Below, piece by piece: positions 63,259 through 64,000 of a stretch of DNA of 64,000 bases (the first letter of the stretch is position 1; every line of letters starts with the position of its first letter). The stretch covers positions 1,054,001 to 1,118,000 of the forward strand of contig NZ_AP021881.1 of assembly GCF_009937995.1 (NCBI RefSeq), written 5' to 3'. This DNA is from Sulfuriferula nivalis. Lineage in GTDB: Bacteria; Pseudomonadota; Gammaproteobacteria; Burkholderiales; Sulfuriferulaceae. A program made the translations under genes and the position numbers. The notes beneath the pieces were generated by a model. The model searched no databases and was not told the origin of the DNA. It worked only from the letters and a program-made list of their open reading frames with translations.

Positions 63259-64000
63259 TGAATATTGTTGATCAACGTATTTTGATTACGGGTGCGACAG
63301 GCGGTATTGGTAGTGAACTGGCTATGAATCTGGGCGTTAAAGGTGCCAAACTGATCTTGGTTGGTACGGATGTGAATAAACTCAATGATTTAAAGAAAGC
63401 CGTATTGGTACAAGGAGGTAAAGCACAAATATATGCTTGTGATTTCTCTATTCCTAATGCGCCCGAGAAGCTGGCCGACCAGGTGATTAATCAGGCAGGT
63501 GGTATTGATATATTGATCAATTGTGCCGGGGTGACGCATTTTGGACTATTTGATAAACAAACAGCAGAAAGTCTGGAAATGCTGTGGCGTATCAACGTGG
63601 TTTCTCCTATGCAGCTTACGCGTTTGCTGTTGCCTACTATGGTTTCAGCTCGTCATGGCCAGATTGTTAATATTGGCTCGATCTTCGGCAGTATAGGATT
63701 CGCCTATTTTGCTACTTACTCTGCAAGCAAGTTTGCTATACGGGGCTTTTCAGAAGCGCTCAGACGGGAACTAGAAGGGTCTGGTGTCGGTGTTACTTAT
63801 GTTGCTCCTCGCTATACAAAGACACCTCTTAATAACAGCGTGATTAGCAAAATGGCAGTCGCAGTCGGTATGAATACCGATGAGCCATTTGTCGTGGCTC
63901 AACATGTGGTGCGTGCCATCGAAAAAGATAGTGATGATTATTATATTGGTTGGCCAGAAAGTCTATTCGTGCGCATCAACGCCATCTTTCCTCGGTTAAT
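63258..64000 (+). CDS. Short-chain dehydrogenase/reductase, C-terminus beyond window
   Basis: 248 codons visible from ATG 63258 (TAATG overlap with the diiron gene). NAD(P)-binding ITGATGGIGSELA, NCAGVTHFG, catalytic Ser in VNIGSIFG and YSASK (Tyr, Lys); classical SDR. The frame is open at the window end. Probably reduces a carbonyl intermediate made by the operon. Confidence 0.93.
   Translation, partial: MNIVDQRILITGATGGIGSELAMNLGVKGAKLILVGTDVNKLNDLKKAVLVQGGKAQIYACDFSIPNAPEKLADQVINQAGGIDILINCAGVTHFGLFDKQTAESLEMLWRINVVSPMQLTRLLLPTMVSARHGQIVNIGSIFGSIGFAYFATYSASKFAIRGFSEALRRELEGSGVGVTYVAPRYTKTPLNNSVISKMAVAVGMNTDEPFVVAQHVVRAIEKDSDDYYIGWPESLFVRINAIFPRL

Overview
The window looks like a chromosome segment of a betaproteobacterium (Nitrosomonadales-like; genus not resolved). 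It has moderate GC and proteobacterial families throughout: KatG, type III glutamine synthetase with a NikR-like regulator, two EmrAB/NodT-type efflux operons and an NtrC-class two-component system. Assignment rests on protein family recognition only.

Layout. Positions 1-530 hold the start of an AurF-like diiron oxygenase (minus strand). A tRNA-Ser(GGA) gene (531-620) is the insertion site of a ~21 kb integrative mobilizable element (558-21618), bounded by a 23-bp core repeat with a phage-type integrase at its right end. The element carries a MOB-F relaxase (TrwC/TraI-like), a TrwB/TraD-like coupling ATPase and a TrwA-like ribbon-helix-helix protein, but no recognisable type IV secretion channel, so it probably borrows one. 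Its cargo includes lipoproteins, a crowd of 31-59 aa membrane proteins, two complete toxin-antitoxin pairs (RelE/HigB-like and BrnTA) and two antitoxin-like proteins that lack a DNA-binding domain. Six of its transcription units are preceded at almost constant distance by the same ~27-bp box followed by a hairpin whose stem sequence differs each time.

Right of the element come a TacA/TacT-type toxin pair, a sigma54/NtrC-type promoter driving a NitT-type ABC transporter, GlnT and a NikR-like regulator, then a DODA-like dioxygenase, an FMN reductase, katG and an orphan substrate-binding protein. A PAS-GGDEF-EAL-CZB signalling gene, a VIT-family transporter, a LysR-linked EmrAB/NodT operon, a fatty-acid desaturase, a ykkC (guanidine-I type) riboswitch in front of a TIM-barrel gene, and a MarR-linked EmrAB/NodT operon follow. 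The right edge has a sensor kinase/NtrC-type regulator pair diverging from a porin-like/PBP-like gene pair, then a perfect sigma54 promoter driving a four-gene operon: thermostable-hemolysin-family protein, AMP-ligase, heme-oxygenase-like diiron enzyme and SDR (cut by the window end).

Three apparently identical copies of a 2443-bp IS91-family element (2970-5412, 34753-37195, 46662-49104) each interrupt a gene: a replication-like gene in the mobile element, the c-di-GMP gene and the desaturase. Removing the element plus one GTT restores an open frame in all three. Each copy encodes a Y2 HUH transposase preceded by a tyrosine recombinase whose catalytic C-terminus is reachable only by a -1 frameshift at an A-AAA-AAA site.
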